Source: Owenia fusiformis (lineage: Eukaryota; Annelida; Polychaeta; Sabellida; Oweniidae). From it: a DNA stretch of 60,000 nt. The stretch is from NCBI GenBank assembly GCA_903813345.2, contig CAIIXF020000004.1:13292196-13352195 (forward strand). Reading direction: 5' to 3'. Each line of letters begins with the position of its first letter. Position 1 is the stretch's first letter. The notes below the pieces were generated by a model. It ran no database searches. It was not told the origin of the DNA and saw only the letters and a program-made list of their open reading frames with translations. This document shows positions 11,190-23,140 of the stretch, piece by piece. Both the position numbers and the translations under genes were made by a program.

Positions 11190-12540
11190 AGCTAGGATGG
11201 TGGGAATTTGGGATCTCTGTGGTTTCATAGAATAAAAATATAAGCTGGTTCTTTTAACTTTCTTTTTGATATTGGCCATATAGTATACTACGTATATACC
11301 CTTTCAGACAATCCATATTACAAGATAATCTAACTTTTATTGACTGAGATACGAAATTCTCAACACAATATTGTGGTCTGCGACTCACATTTCGATCCAA
11401 ATAATTTGAGTAAATTTTTTTTCTAAAACTAGTGATCATATATCCATGATAGGAAGGTCCTGAACATGTTTCTTAGATGTGTGCAAAACAATATAACGAT
11501 ATCTTTATTCGTTTTTATAGAATTTTTTGTCTCCCCTACCCCAAGATTTTTCCGTTTCACGGCTATTTTTAGTCATTTTTCTATCTTAATATGCATATAT
11601 AATTTACAAACTTGGGAATATATATGCATTGAAATATTACAGAATTATTTGAAGTATGTAACAAACAAATGGGTAGGGGCAAATTGTATTTGAAGGTCTA
11701 GTTTTTGAGAAAAAATGTTCTGTCATCTCAGATGGGTTCTTTATTTTAAAATATTTTTCATAAATCAGTAAATATAGAGCCAAACATGTAACTCTGTGTA
11801 TTATTTTGATTATTTACCAGTAGAAAAATATGGCATCTATAATTAGAAGCAAAATAAACCATGAAAATATGTCAATGCTGCAACTATTTGCTCAAATACA
11901 CTTATTTTAACTCGCGAGATTTCGTTTTCGCTAGCCAAAATGTACTAAAACAAATATTCTCAGCTAATACTCAATCAATATCCAATTATCTTTACACTAT
12001 ATTATAACCAGGGGTATGTCCTGGGAGGTTATTTTTAATACAATATTATCTATTCCGTATCTTAGGTCCTGGGCTGTGATTTGTCTCCCATCCCCCAATT
12101 TTTCGATATTTCATTTCATCAACTTTTCGACCAAATTACCTATCTCTGGACCTAGGATAGGTATTTACCGAAGTTTTTTTGTACTAAAAAGGTAGATACT
12201 ATATAGATCTATCACATTTAGTACCCTTTTCTGGCTAAAAAACATTATATGTAATAAATAAAAAATTCAAATTTTTTTTGAAGCTATGCAGATTAGACTT
12301 TAACTATTAGAAGAACAAAAACTAGCGCAAAAATCAATTAATTGTTGAGATCTTGTAAGTTAAAGTTGCAAAACCATGTTCGTTTTTTGAAAAGTCTGAA
12401 TGTTTTCGCTGCCAGTAGGCTTATTTCACATCATTATAGTTTAATATCAATAATATGTGTACATTTTTCAATCTAACAAATGTAATCTTCTTACTTCAAT
12501 AGAAGATTTTGGTATTTGGTGTTTTAAATGTAATTTGGGG
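11190..12540. other. unassigned AT-rich sequence
   Basis: No gene, domain or clear repeat seen. The open frames at 11025-11439 (minus) and 11466-11693 (plus) are short and unremarkable; the first partly reads through the adjacent MITE. Confidence 0.5.
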
Positions 12541-12757
12541 CTGCTGTGATCCTTGGCGACCCATGATTAGGTGAACTGAGGTCAAGGTCATTCCTAGGCT
12601 AAAGGTCAATATCTAGGCATTTTGTGATTTAAGGTCCTCTGGGCTGCTGTGACCCTTAGTGATCAATGATTAGGTGACACGAGGTCAAGGTCGATGTTTA
12701 TAGGTCGAGGTCATCTCAAGCTCAAAGCTCAAAGCTCAGTATCTTAGTATTTGGATT
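12541..12757. repeat. GGTCA-rich minisatellite, left part
   Basis: Two degenerate units of about 100 bases, each built on CCATGATTAGGTGA-type sequence and AGGTCAAGGTC. The array resumes after the mariner-like insertion at 14897, so the element landed inside it. Confidence 0.6.
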
Positions 12758-12759
12758 TA

Positions 12760-14895
12760 CAGGGTGTCCGGAAAGTAAAGATACAAATTCTCTTATTTTA
12801 AGAAATTTGGGTTTATTGAAATGAAATTGCTACAGATTGTAGAGGAAAAATATTACAATATATCTACCAACTTTCATCACATATAGTCTTAATGTGTTTA
12901 AGTCACGGTTGTTATGGTTACGGATGTGAGGGGTATGCGGAGCAGTTCCAGAACAACGCTAAAAAGTGAAAAATTGCTAAAATACAACCATTTGAAACAG
13001 TGTTTTTTTTTGTTGTATTTTCTATCTTTGTTTTTTTGTTCATCATTGTATTATTTCTGCCATAGTGTTTTCTATTATATAATGATGTCATTGCTACATA
13101 TCAGAACTATGTTATGTCACTTACCAGTATAATGAAAGAAATATTATACAAGTGCCTAGAAGAATGGTCCCTGGCCATTAGTAGGAAAGTCATTATTGCA
13201 TCTCCACAATGCACCAATTCACAAAGCAAAAAAACAAATCTTACAATGGAGTGTCTTGACATTAAACCTTTCTATACAATGCCCCATATTCACCTTTGAA
13301 AGCAATATTTGTAAAAAAGGTTAACATACAAATTAGACTCAGCTGGAAGCCAATGTTATCAGCAATCTAAGAGATGGACAGCAGCGGTTCTGTCAGGTCT
13401 TTGAACCGCCGGTCAAGATGCACCAAAAATGTATAGATAATGGGGAAAATACTGAATATTCAATGATAGCAGTAATATTAAATGGTCAAATAATGTTACC
13501 TTACTAATCCCTATGCTGTTGTGGTACATGATTTGATATAATACTATCAATGTAGATATGCACACAAAAATCGTTGACATGTGTGTTAAGCCTATATTAT
13601 TATACGGAAGTGAATTTTGGTCAATGCTTCACTTGAAAGTTGACAGAAGGATTAGTCAAGGGGACCTTAAACTAGAGAGTTCTTATGAAGACTTTATTCC
13701 TGAAAAAATACACAATAAATTTTGCAAATTTCCTTTTAGGGGTTAACAAATATACTTCAAGTTATGCCGTCAAAAAAGATTTAGGAAGATTTCCATTAGC
13801 TATAGATTCACTTATATATTCCATAAAATATTGGTTGAAATGTGTGCATCAAACAAACGCGGATAGCTTAATAAATTTATAATTTCGGGATAAAAATAAC
13901 ATATATGTCAAACATATGGAATGCATATTAAAGTACTTTCATTTTCAACATGTCTTTGAAAATAGGAGTACGTTTGGAATAAAACGATTACTAAAAGCAA
14001 TTAAACTTGAAATGCAAAGAATATATATATAGAACATAATGATAGAGTCATAAGGGAAAATAGAAAACTTGGAAATTATATAAAAATTGATTACAATCTG
14101 GAAAGATATTTAACATTAAGCGTGAAAAAAATGTTAATTTTTAAAATGGCCAGGTTTAGATTAGCAAACCATAATTTAAGAATTGAAACAGGGAGACACG
14201 AGAAAAAGAAAAAGATGGCACTAAACAGCATCGACTTGAGATAAATGAAAGAATTTGTCAGATTTGCAATGAGGGGGAAGTAGAGGATGAAAAACATTTT
14301 CTTCTTGTGTGTGATGGCTATAAAAAATGTAGATTTGAATTTTTTAATAAACTAAGTTTTATTGACACATTTGATAATATGTCGGATGAAGAAAAATATA
14401 ACTTTTTAATGACTTCTGATGATTTTGAAATTGTTAACGAATTGATACATTTTATAAATAAACTGTTTAATCAGCGTCGGGAGCTATTTGAAAAAGGAAA
14501 GAATTAGATTGTATGATAGTATTTGTGAAACAATGCATGTTGTTTTTTAACTGTATAATTATATGTAAATGTCTTGTAATTGATTTTGTGAGGAAACCAA
14601 GTGTTTGGTTTGAAACACAATAAAATCTTGAATCTATAATATAGGAATAGATGGTGGAGTGCCAAGATCATATGAGTAGGAAAGAGATTTGTAGAACACA
14701 GTTGTGACGTTGCTCCACTTACGCTCGACTCCCGTTACCATAACAACCATAACTTTTTCATTTTGAAACTGAAAGTCATGACAGTTGCAGGATATATTGT
14801 TATAATGTCATTCTACATTCTGGAGCAATTTCATCTCATAACAGGTAAATCTCTTGAAATTAGAGCATTTGTATCTTTATTTTCCGGACACCATG
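12760..14895. mobile_element. mariner-like element, 2.1 kb, with LINE nested inside
   Basis: Left end CAGGGTGTCCGGAAAGTAAA and right end inverse (CATGGTGTCCGGAAAATAAA) are terminal inverted repeats, with imperfect similarity for about 190 bases (the GGTTGTTATGGTTACGG region near 12905 inverts sequence near 14740). TA flanks both sides (12758-12759, 14896-14897). Most of the interior is a decayed LINE fragment (13546-14640) rather than a transposase, so the element was non-autonomous or lost its transposase. Confidence 0.7.
13546..14640 (+). pseudogene. decayed LINE 3' fragment
   Basis: Reading frames shifted against each other encode a typical LINE C-terminus: CVKPILLYGSEFW (13582-13620), then in another frame KKYTINFANFLLGVNKYTSS and LGRFPLAID, then CQICNEGEVEDEKHFLLVCD (about 14260-14320) and a tail ending at 14507. 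The last motif is the zinc-knuckle-like segment found after the reverse transcriptase. The fragment ends in AATAAAATCTTGAAT (about 14620-14635), a usual LINE 3' end. The reverse transcriptase core is absent and several frameshifts and stops are present. Confidence 0.75.
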
Positions 14896-14896
14896 T

Positions 14897-15225
14897 ATAA
14901 GACCCTTGGTCTGTCCTGTGCCCCTTGACGACCTATGACTAGGTAACCTGAGGTCAAGGTCAACTTAATAGGTCAAGGTCAAAGGTCAATATTTTGTATT
15001 TGGCGTTTTAATGCTTTCGGAGTCTGTTTTGACCCTCAGCGACCCATGATTAGGTGACCTGAGGTCTAGGTTATTCCTATGTCAAACGTCAAAATTGTGG
15101 TATTTCGTAATTTAAAGTCCTTGGAGCTGCTTTGACCCTTGGTGACCAATTATCAGGTGACATAAGGTCAATGTTGATGGGTCAAGGTTATCTCAAGGTA
15201 AAAGGTCAATATCCTAATATTTTTC
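14897..15225. repeat. GGTCA-rich minisatellite, right part
   Basis: Three degenerate units of roughly 105 bases (GACCCTCAGCGACCCATGAT, AGGTGACCTGAGGTC, GGTCAAGGTC). Continuation of the array at 12541-12757. Confidence 0.65.
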
Positions 15226-16730
15226 GTTTTACGAAAAATGTGTATAAGTGTTGGAAAGTTGGAGTTAAAAGGCTCAAGGGTGACATTGTCATGTTAACCG
15301 CATCGAAAGTTGAAAAGGTAATACCATTATAAAACCTCATTTCATGTACCATCCCTACACACGTCTCAAACTTACATAAAAACGTGCTACCCGGATGCTG
15401 AAAAGGTAGAATGACGAATGTGAACATATAGTATTCCTTCTCTTTTAATTAGATTTGTTATTACTCGTCATGCGATACCAAGCGATCTATCAATTTATCT
15501 TTCAACGATCTGGCATCTGTAAGAGCATTATTTCATAACTAAAAGCTCAGATTTTAATTATCTAAAGAGTTGTCAACTTTCATGTTCAATGCGAAATATC
15601 CCATAGTCACCTGTGGAATATGGAATATTATATAATATAATATATAGATGACATATTCATCCGTATCGCAAATACTTATATACTTATACTTATATGTAAT
15701 ACTATAATTATAAGTTATAGGTTTGACTACTGACTCCCCATTGGATTACATGTTACTAAAACCTCTTTATGTTTGAACAATCAATAATCAATAATCTGCA
15801 GAAACTACTCTAGGGCTGGAAATATAAATTGAAATCATTCCATATGGCAGAATATCCATCCAACCGAGATCTTTGAAAAGTAAATACTTAGACAATTGAA
15901 TTTGCTAACTTTTTTTCACAGAAACATTCATTTTTTCAGGTTTTACAAAGTTATAGGACACGAAACAGTCAAAATATTTTTTCTTTTCAAGAAACTTATC
16001 CCATTGAAATAACACAGGAGGCAAGTGACTTTGAAGCTCTGTAACTTTAATGTTCTCTGTCATGATCACGAGCCCTAACAGGAATGTTTTTGGACAAATA
16101 AAAACATACTTTCGTGATTACATTAAATGATTTTATATTTTCGTACTCAAATTCATCAATAATGGATACAATTCCTTTTACAATTTTACTGTACAAAAAT
16201 TACCATCGTATTCGTAGGAGATTTTGACTGAAAGAATTGTACACACTGCGTTTGCGCATGCGTTATACCTGGGTACAGTTGTCAGTACCAAAAGCAACTT
16301 TATTGCGTTTTTTCACATATTTTACAATACTTTCTAGAGTAATTACGGAGTCTAACTCGACTATGAATGTCCCGAGCAGACATACAATAAGACTTTATAG
16401 TGGGGTATAAAGTGCATAGAAGTGACATTTGATGGATTTATAACATTTTGAAACCTCAGAACATACTCAATATCAATAAGAGCCATACCATTACAAGATG
16501 GCGGATACGCGCCTCTTACATTATAGATATTTCCCAAATCAGAGTTCATATGACCAATTATACCAACCTTACCATCACTTTGTTATTGAATTACAATTTC
16601 CTCAAGTAAATCTAGCAACTCTCTAAAGTTTGCCTTGACACATCAATCATAAGGTAAATATACGCATAGAAAATATAAAATCATTTTAGGCAAGTATATT
16701 TTGATACGCATTATCCGTTCAAGTTTAAGG
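15226..16730. repeat. segmental duplication copy A
   Basis: About 1.5 kb is colinear with 23141-25220 (for example GTGTTGGAAAGTTGGAGTTA at 15247 and 23149; CGATACCAAGCGAT at 15473 and 23389; TGCGTTTGCGCATGCGTTAT at 16246 and 24593). It lacks two insertions carried by copy B (23551-23976 and 24897-25037). The minus-strand frame 16361-16549 and the frame over 16570-16730 are degraded here. No coding function is supported. Confidence 0.8.
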
Positions 16731-16952
16731 TCAGGGTGCATGTTGGAATTTTTTTGCAATTTTGAAAAGTAAACCACTGAATATTCTAGTTATTCAAACA
16801 TTCTGAACAATTATCAACCCTCAATTAAACAGGCAATGCGCCTATTTAAAATTGTACCTGCGTATAAAATCAGCAAAACCAAATGTACAAGATTGAAGCC
16901 TAAGAAGTTACCGCATTGCCAGCCTTATCCAGAGTCATGCCAAATATGTACA

Positions 16953-17280
16953 GCTAATGCCTTGGTCACATAGGCTCCGATTTTTACTACGGCGCCCGGC
17001 CGATGAGTATTTAGTTCAACATCGGCCGGCGAGCCCGGGCATCGTACGGGCGCCGGGCGATGAGCGCCACTCATCGGCCGATTTTTAGACATCGTACGGG
17101 CGCCGGCAGAGCTTTATCGCGGAGATAAAAGTTGCCGATGTCTTGGCGATTTTTTCTCAACCAAACTCATCAGTACCTACCCGGCCGTGTCCCGTTCGGT
17201 CATCGTACGATTATTTTACGGCACCCGGTGGCATCGCACGGTCATTTTGGGATTTTGCGTGCTGATTTGTTTGATTACTT
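16953..17280. mobile_element. truncated Harbinger-like GC-rich palindromic element
   Basis: It starts TAATGCCTTGGTCACATAGG, the family A terminus, then runs into repeated CATCGTACGGGCGCCGG, CATCGGCCG and GGCGCCCGG blocks. No matching right terminus was found. It may be an internally rearranged larger member of the family. Confidence 0.5.
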
Positions 17281-17630
17281 ATAAAGTGATATAGAGGTTT
17301 TAAAAATAATGAGGTAAGGAATTATTATTACTACACACTGTCAGAGATTTTTTATAAAACATAAATTGAACGATTAGGCTTAGTGCAAAACAATGACACA
17401 CATTTAAATGGCTGGGTGGGTGGGTTGATCTAGTCGTTCTTATATTGACATTAATCGTGTATGCCTGTCATACACATTGAATAGAGTGATACATTTTTAT
17501 GCGTATATTTACTCATGCATATACCATTACAAATCATTTATTAAAAAAAATCTTCTGAATGTTTTTGTGAAAACAGTATTTTCAAGGGTCACAATTTTAA
17601 TACGAAAGTTCACTGTCTCAATTACAGTTA

Positions 17631-17880
17631 ATATGCCAAAGGCTAAGGATGGAGGGGATAAGGCCAATGGGCCATATATGTGGAAAAAGACAATAACAAT
17701 GCTAGTGAGCTGGTGGATGATGAAGATTTAGATGTGTCTAGGGAAGAGGGTATTCCACATGAAATAGAATAAAAAATTGCCAAGTTCTTTGAAGTCTCTT
17801 TACGAGAACAGACAAAAGAAAGATGCAGAAATATGGAATTTTGCTAATAGCATCGGATGGACAGTTAGACATAGTATTTG
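17631..17880 (+). pseudogene. transposon ORF remnant, forward copy
   Basis: Starts ATGCCAAAGGCTAAGGATGG and encodes a short lysine-rich, acidic segment (DKANGPYMWKK, then EDLDVSREEG after a frameshift). The same segment occurs inverted at 18104-18397. It is probably a piece of an accessory or transposase protein of the surrounding DNA element; no domain was recognised. Confidence 0.4.
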
Positions 17881-17924
17881 TTTATATGAAAGATCTAAAA
17901 ATGAATTACGGTCAGGGTGCACTT

Positions 17925-18110
17925 TGATGAAAAGACTACGTGCAGTGTGGCAAGTGATTTTAGACATATCTTTCACCACGAATACTTTCTGGGCATAAAT
18001 ACAGTGTTTTTATTAAAACAATATGTTTTCTTTCAATTGAAGTACCAATGATAGTAAAAATATCAATCAAACATTTTGAAAAATTATGAATAGGGACCCC
18101 ATGTCAGCAT
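17925..18110. repeat. spacer related to the 3.1 kb element arm
   Basis: CGTGCAGTGTGGCAAGTGAT, CTTTCTGGGCATAAATACAG and TTTTTATTAAAACAATATG match the left arm at 3670-3755 joined directly to 4447-4540, so it serves as an empty-site reference for the insertion at 3755-4447. Confidence 0.6.
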
Positions 18111-18397
18111 TTTTTTCTAAATTTGTCTACCTGTCCACCCGATGCTATTAGCAAAATTCCATTTTTCTGCATCTTTCTTTTTTCTGTTCTCGTAAAGAGA
18201 ATTTGTTTGGTCATAAAAATATGGCCCATCTTCAAAGAAATTTTTTCTTCTATTTCAAGTGGAGTAAGAGGGTACGTACCCTCTTCCCTAGACACATCTA
18301 AATCTTCATGATCCATCAGCTGACTAGCATTGTTTGTGTCTTTTTCCACCTGTCTTCCAAAGGCCTTCCTCATATATGGCCCATTGGCCTTATCCAC
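18104..18397 (-). pseudogene. transposon ORF remnant, inverted copy
   Basis: A 97-codon open frame (MDKANGPYMRKAFGRQ..., DHEDLDVSREEG..., EIEEKISLK..., RTEKRKMQK) that mirrors the degraded copy at 17631-17880 and is the better preserved of the pair. It is charged and helical-looking, with no recognised catalytic motif. Family unknown; inferred to belong to the surrounding mobile element because both copies lie between related GC-rich termini. Confidence 0.4.
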
Positions 18398-18399
18398 TC

Positions 18400-18780
18400 T
18401 ACCCTTATGGCCTAGTCACATAGCCCGGCCGATGTCCGGCATCGGTAGAGCTCGGTGGATTTTTTTGGTGCCACCGAGCTCTCCTCATCGGAAGCAGAGC
18501 TCGGTGACGTGAACGGACTCCGTCCAGACATCTTCAGGCGACCGACCGAACACCGGCCGGTGACCGTACGGAGTCTGTCTCAAAATGATAGTTTTTTTCT
18601 GCCGATGTGGCAGCAAATACCGGCCGGAGGTCGGCCGGACATCGGAAGGAATACAGCCGGTACCCGAGCATGTAACAGGACACCGTGCGATCGCCGGCCG
18701 GGTTGTTAACGGGCTTTGAACAGTGACCGGCCGATGCTCTGTCCCACATCGGCCGGAGCTCGGCCGCTGTCCGTTAAAAA
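18400..18780. mobile_element. GC-rich Harbinger-like palindromic block
   Basis: Begins TTATGGCCTAGTCACATAGC, a diverged family A terminus, followed by many CGGCCG, GAGCTCGG and ACCGGCCG words in both orientations. Open frames here are by-products of the GC content. Confidence 0.45.
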
Positions 18781-18784
18781 ACCT

Positions 18785-19340
18785 CGTCCTCTGTAGATTT
18801 TTTCAAAATACGGTAGTTTTTGCGGTATTTTTCAACAAAATTGCGGTAGATTTTAGAAAAAACTGTAGTTTTTGCGGTAGATTTTAAAAAAATACTGTAG
18901 TTTCAGAGGTTTGGGGTAGATTTTTGAAAAAATGTAATTTTACGGTAGAAATTTGAAAAAAGCGGTAGTTTTGCGGAAGATTTAGAAAAATGCGCTAGTT
19001 GTACGGTAGATTTTAAAAAATGCAGTAGTTTTTTGAAAAACCCGTAGTTTTGCGAAAGATTCTGAAAAAATGCGGTAGTTTTAAGGTAGATTTTGAAAAA
19101 ATGCGGTAGTTTTCAAGGTAGTTTTTTGAAAAAGCGGTAGTTTTGCGGAAGATTCTGAAAAAACGCGGTAGTTTTACGGTAGATTTTAAAAATTGCGGTA
19201 GTTTTTACGGTAATTTTTTGTAAAACCGGTACTTTTGCGGAAGATTTGCCAAAAATGCGGTACTTTTCGGTAAATTTGGAAAAAATGCGGTAGTTTTTGC
19301 GGTAGATTTAAAAATAACTAGTTTTGTGGAAGAATTTGAC
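18785..19340. repeat. degenerate GCGGTAGTTTT satellite
   Basis: About 25 degenerate copies of a core like TGCGGTAGTTTT or ACGGTAGATTTT, separated by A-rich stretches. No ORF. A related block lies at 20690-20985. Confidence 0.75.
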
Positions 19341-20689
19341 CTACTCCACATGATTTTATGTGCAATATGTCATTAATTATGTGGGGTAAGTCACTATATG
19401 TCCGCGCTATTTGGTACTCTATGATTGTTCGGTAAATGAACATTGTTTGGTTCTAAAGTATATTTGTATTTGATGTGTGTTCTAAATATATTATGTGTCA
19501 ACCGCCTTTGTTCGTGACTTAAATATGTGACATTTTACCAAACACTGAATAACATGAACCGCATATACAAGTGCATTTATCGCATATATAGTTACATAAA
19601 TCAAATATAAAAACAAATGTAAAAACAAACGAATTTATTACGTGTTTCGAACCATTTTAATAGAGTGGAATATCGAATGGTTGTAATCAAATCCAAAAGT
19701 GTGAAAATAGAATAAAGATGCAGAAAAAATCCATAATCCTCATGCTGGTTGGTTCGCAAATTTGCATGTCCATGTAAGTGGTATATCGATGAGAACTTTT
19801 CTACAACTCTTTTACAATAAATCTAGATTGATTCAAAATAGAACACAATATTCATATCTCCACTTTTATTCACCTTCTAACCAGTTCATAAGATATCAGG
19901 ATGTTTGGAAATACCAATGAAACATTTACTGAAATACAAAATATGGATTTTACACGTTTTTACTCACCATCTTAGATGATCATATAACATTGAAATCATA
20001 TGGTATTAAAAATTGATTTGTTTACTCGCAAGTCTCTAATGATATCAATGTGTTTGTCAGGCACAAATAGAAAATAAGTACAGATCAATTGTCTTTCAAC
20101 ATGTTCAAAAATAATCTGTTATGAACATTTGCTGAAACCTTTTCCCTGGGACATCGTTCAGATTCGGAAATCACAATACTTTTATAATATTAAATTTATT
20201 AATAAACCAAAATTCAATGCTTTATTTTTTAATTATTTATTTGTTACTGATATAATGTGTTCAGATGAAAAATACAACATTTTATCGTACTGAAAACAAA
20301 TTGATTAAACTATGTATAATGTATATGTGGCATTCAGTACTGATCATAAACCAAACTACGCATATTTCATACGATAAAGCAAGTAGTTTTTGTCATTTCC
20401 ACTCATTTATTTAGATGAAGCGCAACTAAAATCATATTTTTGTTGCATTCTGAATAAAGATCTGTGTACAAAAGGGTTTGGTTAACTACAAAAATCATGT
20501 CAGAAAGAATTCTTTCTTGTGGTAGTTCGTGTTTGGACTGATTATACGCTAGCGTACTTAGATAAATGCGCAATAACCTGATAACCACAGACCTGTCGAT
20601 ACCTATTTATATTCGGGTTGGTGAAGGAATATTACAGGGACAGTACAGGAAGACTTCAATTTTTCAGCATTTCCCAACAATAACGGGAA
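19341..20689. other. unassigned AT-rich sequence
   Basis: Nothing recognised: no long frame, no clear repeat, no RNA-gene signature. Confidence 0.5.
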
Positions 20690-20985
20690 ATTTTATGGTA
20701 GTTTGAACAAAAATATTGTTGATTTTAGCAGAAATACGGTAGATTTTCGAAAATTTACGGTAGATTTCCAAAATTTACGGTAGATTTTACGGCCGTTGTC
20801 ATGGAAGAAACGAGTTTTTAAAAAATAAATTTACGGTAGATTTCGAAAAAAATACGGTAGATTTTTTTACGGGCGTTTTAACGGGAAAAACATGGTATTT
20901 TTTACGGAAGTTTGTCATTTTTTTACGGAAAAACGAAAAATTTACGGTAGATTCCCGTAAAAATACGGTAGGTTGGCAGGTATGA
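20690..20985. repeat. degenerate TACGGTAGATTTT satellite, second block
   Basis: About ten copies of TTTACGGTAGATTT with A/T spacers, the same motif as at 18785-19340 some 1.4 kb away. Confidence 0.7.
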
Positions 20986-23140
20986 TATCCATGCTCATTT
21001 CTATAATACGCAATTATGCAACAATGAATACACAGGGTATTAAGCACTCACCCATATAGAATATATCATGCCATCTATGGACCATATATAACTCTAACTA
21101 TAAACATCATTGCATAAAATAGGGTATATCTTAATGTCGCTCTAAGTGACATCTTTTCATACACTATACACTAAGGTCATGACCTATGAGGTAAAAATGA
21201 CAAATGGATTATCAGATAATGCTTATCTCATTTAGATCATTTTTTTCTTTTTGGAGATCAATCATGTGACATAGCTCAATGTTTTCGTGCATTAAACTTA
21301 TTAAAAAATTGCTACTTTTAGGTCGAAAATTCAGCCTAAAAAATCATTGTTTTCGGATTATCCTAATCCCAAAGTAATTAAGTTTTCCTTTTTAGAGGTA
21401 AATCATTCCTTACAATAAATTCTAATTGTGCCATAAAAGCTGAAATAAAGTGCTGCATTTTTGGTGAAAATTGCGGCCGAATTAGGGAAAATTGGTGAAT
21501 ATGGTTAGATTAGGGACAGCTTAAGAGATAATCCAATCGACTTGATTATCATCCTAGTGTCATTTATTGAAGACAAGACATGGATCTAGCATAACCATTT
21601 GTTTTTGTAATTAAAGTATTCTTAGAACTAAAGATATAGTCCTTTGAAAATGCCTGCCATATCTTACCTAGCTTTTTGTTTCTCTAAAGCGGAAATTATA
21701 GCGACTAAAACAAAAATCTCAGAATGAAGCAAAGCATAGTAATAAAAACACTTCCGGTGGTCATGGAAAAAAGTCTTGTGATAGGAACTTGGAGAGAGGG
21801 GGGGGGGGGGGGTGGTATCGGCGAAGCACTCCGCAGATAATGGTGTCAAGAGAAACGTCTCTACACCGGTGCAGATTTTATGATTGAACTATATGTACAT
21901 GTATACGTCAGCCTTACTGGACTCAACATCAATATCATATGTTTCAATTGATAACGTACACTCGAGCAGAATAAGGATCGGGTTCTTGATTTGAAATATG
22001 TTAAAGGGACATTTCATATCTAGATATCTAGATAGATGCTGATTGTACTCCAATATTACGTAAATGGTTGTCCTGTTGTTGTGATGCATGCAGGAAAAAC
22101 GTCACTACGTCAAGCTTCAACTGGTCTAAGCATGCATTAAAAGCAACCCAAAAGAAAAATTACTCAAATTGTAAAAACAAGTAAAGGTACCATACCTGGT
22201 ATATGAGATAAAAGGGAAACATATACCGAGGGTGTCAAAAAATTATTTTAACGACATCTGTCATCCAATTGTCATTCAATTTAAAACTGTGAACCCTTGT
22301 CTCATGAATCAGTGCAATGTCCTAAGTTTATTTTCTTTGACGATATTTTAGAATAAAATGTGAAACACGACAGGATTCTCCAAATCATGTTTTACGTATG
22401 TCGGGTTTTGACGGGAAATTTTACATAAACGTGGTCATATTTGGATACAAATACAAACTGGATGTTTCTCAATTTAGCTAGTTACATCCTACATATCAAA
22501 AATGTCGATTCGTGAAGTAAGCATTCCCTAAAATGAACTTTCTAAATTATTGTCATTTGTTTCTAATTGTCTTGTGAAAATCGACATGCGATTGAATAGT
22601 GAAATAGCGTAATGATCAGTTCTTCCCAAAGAAAACTGTTATCATTTTTTTTATCGTATTTAGGATCATTTTTCATGATCGCATCGATTCATGTTTCAAT
22701 AAAGTAGACCCTTTCAAATTTATTCAAATGAAAAACAAAAGGTAAGTAAAAAAATCGAGAAAAATGATAAATTTTATTGGTTCATGTTGACAAGTGATGC
22801 ACATCAAAAAGGAAAAGCTTGCAGTCCAAATCCATTTGCGATTTTAAAGAACAGTTAAGTACCATGAGGAACGTTCTTGGTTTTTTGAAAACGTTGCATT
22901 CTAATTTGAATAGCTTGACATACTAATCAGGGGGTCGAGATGTGAAAATCGACATGTTTGAGACGGACCCTAATTTCAATTTGAAAATTCGCCTATTTTT
23001 CCTTGGAGTTTACTTCAATGCCTTGGGTAACGAATGTACAATTGTATACAGATATATACTATATGTCTATTTGAAAAAAACATTTTAGAATTTTTTTCAC
23101 TTTTTAACAAAATTAATTTCAGACTTAAGTGGTTTTGAGT
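20986..23140. other. unassigned AT-rich sequence
   Basis: No gene recognised. It contains a poly-G run (about 21799-21811) and scattered short palindromes. Short frames at 21664-21849 and 21889-22089 (minus) have no recognisable features. Confidence 0.5.

Noticed and set aside
18455-18749. Overlapping frames of 71-84 codons on both strands in GC-rich sequence.
   Set aside because: Stop-poor only because of the CGGCCG palindromes; no domain, no start context, inside a mobile-element block.
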